Source of the DNA: Clostridiaceae bacterium
GTDB taxonomy: Bacteria; Bacillota; Clostridia; Oscillospirales; Acutalibacteraceae
DNA length: 64,000 nt
Assembly: GCA_016287385.1 (NCBI GenBank)
Contig: JAEEWM010000015.1
Coordinates: 58,853-122,852, forward strand
Reading direction: 5' to 3'
Numbering within the stretch: the first letter of the stretch is position 1; every line of letters begins with the position of its first letter. Positions 61,604 to 64,000 of the stretch are shown in pieces. The notes under the pieces are model-generated. The model was not told the origin of the DNA, did not search any database, and saw only the letters and a program-made list of their open reading frames with translations. The position numbers and the translations under genes are program-made.

Positions 61604-62267
61604 GGATAAGAATAGGGAAGCGTTTATAAGCGATAATCTGCGGCTTGTAGGGCATCTTTGCAGGCGGTTTTGCGGGCGCGGTATCGAGTATGACGATTTA
61701 TATCAGGCGGGTTGCGTTGGGCTTGTAAAAGCGGCGGACGCTTTTGACGATTCGCTCGGCTTCCGCTTTTCGACCTACGCCGTACCGGTCGTTTTGGGCG
61801 AGATACGCCGCCTTTTTCGCGACGGCGGCAGCATAAAGGTTTCGAGGAGTCTTAAAGAGCTTTCACTTAAAATAAACCGTGAAAAAATTTTGTTTGAAAA
61901 CGAATTCGGTACCGAGCCCACGGTGTTTCAGATAGCTGAAAAGCTCGGCGTCTCCGCCGAGGAGGTCGCCGAGGCGCTTGACGCCGCAAGACCCGCGCTG
62001 TCGCTTACCGCCGCTTTCGATGACGGCGAAAATCAAACCGACGTGCCGGTGGTGTCCGGCGTTCAGGCGCTCGATGATAAGCTGTTGCTTCAAAGCGCGG
62101 TTTTGCGCCTTGAACCGAAAGAACAGCTGCTCGTGCGCCTGCGTTTTTTCGAGCAGCTTACTCAAAACGAAACGGCAAAACGCCTCGGCACTACGCAGGT
62201 TGGCGTTTCGCGCGCCGAAAAGAAGATTCTCTCAAAGCTTCGCGCGATTATTGGACCTCTTACTTGA
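61596..62267 (+). CDS. sigF: Forespore RNA polymerase sigma factor F
   Basis: 223 residues, sigma-70 group 3 (SigB/F/G). Region 2: NLRLVGHLCRRFCGRGIEYDDLYQAGCVGLVKAADAFDDSLGFRFSTYAVPVVLGEIRRLFRDGG; region 3 SIKVSRSLKELSLKINREKILFENEFGTEPTVFQIAEKLG; region 4 HTH LLVRLRFFEQLTQNETAKRLGTTQVGVSRAEKKILSKLR. Its position directly after spoIIAA-spoIIAB identifies it as sigma-F, not sigma-G or sigma-B. First compartment-specific sigma factor of sporulation. Confidence 0.96.
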   Translation: MVKDKNREAFISDNLRLVGHLCRRFCGRGIEYDDLYQAGCVGLVKAADAFDDSLGFRFSTYAVPVVLGEIRRLFRDGGSIKVSRSLKELSLKINREKILFENEFGTEPTVFQIAEKLGVSAEEVAEALDAARPALSLTAAFDDGENQTDVPVVSGVQALDDKLLLQSAVLRLEPKEQLLVRLRFFEQLTQNETAKRLGTTQVGVSRAEKKILSKLRAIIGPLT

Positions 62268-62293
62268 CAAACCGTGCCGCGTGAGTATATACT
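62264..62293 (+). promoter_or_regulatory. Probable promoter of the DPM1-like gene
   Basis: TTGACA (62264-62269) overlaps the sigF stop codon; TATACT (62288-62293) follows after 18 bases, or TATATA (62286-62291) after 16. Confidence 0.6.
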
Positions 62294-62322
62294 TTTATGT
62301 ATATTGAACGGGGGTGCGTGAG

Positions 62323-63273
62323 TTGAAGCCCATTCTGTATTTTGTCGTTCCGTGCTATAACGAGCAGGAGGTACTGCCCGTAAGCTGCCGCTTGTTTACC
62401 GATAAGCTGTCAAGTCTTATCGCTTCCGGCGTGATTTCCGATAAAAGCAGGGTCCTTTTTGTCGATGACGGCAGCAGGGATAACACCTGCGCCTTAATTA
62501 AGGAATTTGCCGAGAAGAACGGTTTGGTTTGCGCGCTTAAACTCAGCCGTAACCGCGGCCATCAGAACGCTCTGCTCGCCGGTCTTATGGCGGCAAAGGA
62601 CAGGTGCGATATAGCGATTTCGCTCGACTGTGACGGTCAGGACGATATAAACGCCGCCGATGAAATGATAAAGCAGTATCTTGACGGGTGTGATATTGTT
62701 TACGGCGTCCGCAAAAACCGCAAAACCGATTCGGCTTTCAAGCGCGGGAGCGCGCAGCTGTTTTATAAACTGCTGAACGCCATGGGCGCCGAGACGGTTT
62801 ATAATCACGCCGATTACCGCCTTCTCTCAAAAAGGGCGCTGGCGGCTCTCGGCGAATATAAAGAGGTTAACCTGTACCTTCGCGGGATGACGTCGCTTGT
62901 CGGTTTCAAATCGACCTGCGTGTATTATGACCGTACCGAGCGACTGGCGGGCGAAAGCAAGTATACATTCGGGAAAATGATATCGCTCGCGCTCGACGGT
63001 ATAACAAGCTTTACGGTAAAACCGATAAGAATTATAACGGCGGTGGGCTTTGTTATCGCGATAATCAGCTTTATAGGTATTATCTGGTCAGTCGTGGCGC
63101 GGCTTGCCGGCGATACCGTAAGCGGCTGGGCTTCAACTGTGGCGATTATATGCTTCCTCGGCGGAATACAGATTTTGAGCATAGGCGTTATAGGCGAATA
63201 TATAGGTAAGATCTATCTTGAAACCAAGCACCGCCCGCGTTACACCGTGGAACAGGAAATCAATATGCAATGA
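62323..63273 (+). CDS. DPM1/GtrB-like polyprenyl-phosphate glycosyltransferase (GT2)
   Basis: About 316 residues from TTG 62323 (GGGGGTG upstream; the GTG at 62314 has no ribosome site). GT-A domain: ILYFVVPCYNEQEVLPVSCRLF, VLFVDDGSRDNTCALIKEF, NRGHQNALLAGLMAAKDRCDIAISLDCDGQDDINAADEMI (D-x-D region), FKRGSAQLFYKLLNAMG. Two C-terminal membrane helices (IRIITAVGFVIAIISFIGIIWSVVARL, and STVAIICFLGGIQILSIGVIGEYIGKIYLE). Such enzymes load a sugar onto undecaprenyl phosphate for later transfer outside the cell, e.g. to wall polymers. Acceptor unknown. Confidence 0.92.
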   Translation: MKPILYFVVPCYNEQEVLPVSCRLFTDKLSSLIASGVISDKSRVLFVDDGSRDNTCALIKEFAEKNGLVCALKLSRNRGHQNALLAGLMAAKDRCDIAISLDCDGQDDINAADEMIKQYLDGCDIVYGVRKNRKTDSAFKRGSAQLFYKLLNAMGAETVYNHADYRLLSKRALAALGEYKEVNLYLRGMTSLVGFKSTCVYYDRTERLAGESKYTFGKMISLALDGITSFTVKPIRIITAVGFVIAIISFIGIIWSVVARLAGDTVSGWASTVAIICFLGGIQILSIGVIGEYIGKIYLETKHRPRYTVEQEINMQ

Positions 63274-63293
63274 TTCGCAAAATATTGTATTTT

Positions 63294-63319
63294 CCGCCCT
63301 GCAAAAGCAGGGCGGTTTT
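63294..63319 (+). terminator. Intrinsic terminator of the DPM1-like gene
   Basis: CCGCCCTGC-AAAA-GCAGGGCGG followed by TTTTC. Confidence 0.92.
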
Positions 63320-63401
63320 CATCTTAACACTATATATTGAGGAGCAATTGCGGAGTGTACACAAACCCGCAAAAAAAGTTTGAAAAAGAGTCAAAAAAGT
63401 G

Positions 63402-63430
63402 TTGACAACAGAATATGGATGTGATAATAT
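63402..63430 (+). promoter_or_regulatory. rRNA operon promoter
   Basis: TTGACA (63402-63407), 17-base spacer, TAATAT (63425-63430). It is preceded by an A-rich stretch (63370-63400) that resembles an UP element. It is about 335 bases before the 16S start. Confidence 0.75.
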
Positions 63431-63433
63431 AAT

Positions 63434-63764
63434 CGAGCGCCCCGAAAAAAGGGTGTACGCTTAGTGTGCGGCAAAAATACGGGCATAAATGCTTGTAAAA
63501 AGCCCGCATTAAGCGCCGGATCTGCCGGACGTATGAGAGAATGAATTATGAGTAGAATGCAAAACTGCTCGTGATGAAAACTCCCGTATGTACGGACTGA
63601 ACCGGACACAAAAATGAACCTTGAAAATTAAACAACGACAGACAAGATAAGGACCCTAAGAGATTCTTTGAGAAATCTGGAATGAAAAAATGCGTCAGCA
63701 AAAAGTGACGAATGAGTCAAAAGACGATTCTGAGAAGATTTTAGCACGAAAGTGTTAAGATACA
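63434..63764 (+). other. Pre-16S rRNA leader
   Basis: About 330 bases between the rRNA promoter and mature 16S, with no supported coding region. Contains small hairpins (e.g. CCGG-ATCTG-CCGG near 63517) and the CCTTGAAAATTAAACAAC stretch (about 63620) common in clostridial rRNA leaders and spacers. Confidence 0.6.

Positions 63765-64000
<236 letters not shown>

Noticed and set aside
63391..63609. Small minus-strand gene in the rRNA leader
   Set aside because: Overlaps the rRNA promoter and leader; no ribosome site or family resemblance.

Overview
The window looks like a chromosomal segment of a spore-forming Clostridia bacterium, most likely an uncultured relative of the Oscillospirales/Ruminococcaceae. 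The evidence is the start of a Firmicutes-type 16S rRNA gene at the right edge, three endospore loci (spoIIAA-spoIIAB-sigF, dpaA-dpaB and a sipL-like gene), a PolC-type replicative polymerase, an FtsEX/PcsB-type cell-wall system, and AGGAGG ribosome binding sites. There is no plasmid, phage, insertion sequence, CRISPR array or tRNA that I can support.

Layout. (1) 1-12302, minus strand: an AT-richer surface-polysaccharide operon read leftwards from one promoter near 12370-12397. It holds a DegT/DnrJ aminotransferase, a PglC-type initiating sugar-phosphate transferase, a GNAT enzyme, two hexapeptide acyltransferases, four GT4 glycosyltransferases, a nucleotide-sugar dehydrogenase, an O-antigen-polymerase-like protein, an epimerase and a truncated GT2; it runs off the left edge. 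(2) 12498-15213: an amino-acid ABC importer behind a lysine riboswitch with its own terminator, so the substrate is most likely lysine. (3) 15243-18728: a small HTH pair on the minus strand, then proBAC. (4) 18729-23590: a structured intergenic stretch with a duplicated 26-bp hairpin, a TSCPD protein, malQ, dpaAB and cca. (5) 23617-29299: murC, an AlaX-like tRNA editing protein, prmA, prfB and a trigger-factor-like lipoprotein. (6) 29344-39593: a PucR/CdaR-type regulator, ftsE, ftsX, a PcsB/CwlO-like M23 hydrolase, vanZ-like, an AI-2E-family permease, a coiled-coil protein and a heterodimeric ABC exporter. (7) 39637-51940: an HTH gene, a sipL-like gene, then pyrH-frr-uppS-cdsA-dxr-rseP-ispG-polC. 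(8) 51986-60599: a second M23 hydrolase with a G5-like region, a divergent type II topoisomerase pair and valS. (9) 60840-64000: the sigma-F operon, a DPM1-like glycosyltransferase, and an rRNA promoter, leader and 16S start.

Most notable points: PolC has an intact PHP domain but lacks the 3'-5' exonuclease domain normally inserted in it. A 27-28 base block with a near-palindrome (GGTTRCAA-N2-TTGTAAC) is shared by the promoters of the two M23 hydrolase loci, and a second, perfect palindrome lies in one of them. The second M23 gene appears to start at an ATT codon. The lysine riboswitch assigns the importer. Candidate sporulation promoter elements precede dpaA (sigma-K-like) and sipL (sigma-E-like -10). 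I did not find an obviously new defence or mobile system; the shared cell-wall operator and the exonuclease-less PolC are the best candidates for undescribed biology.
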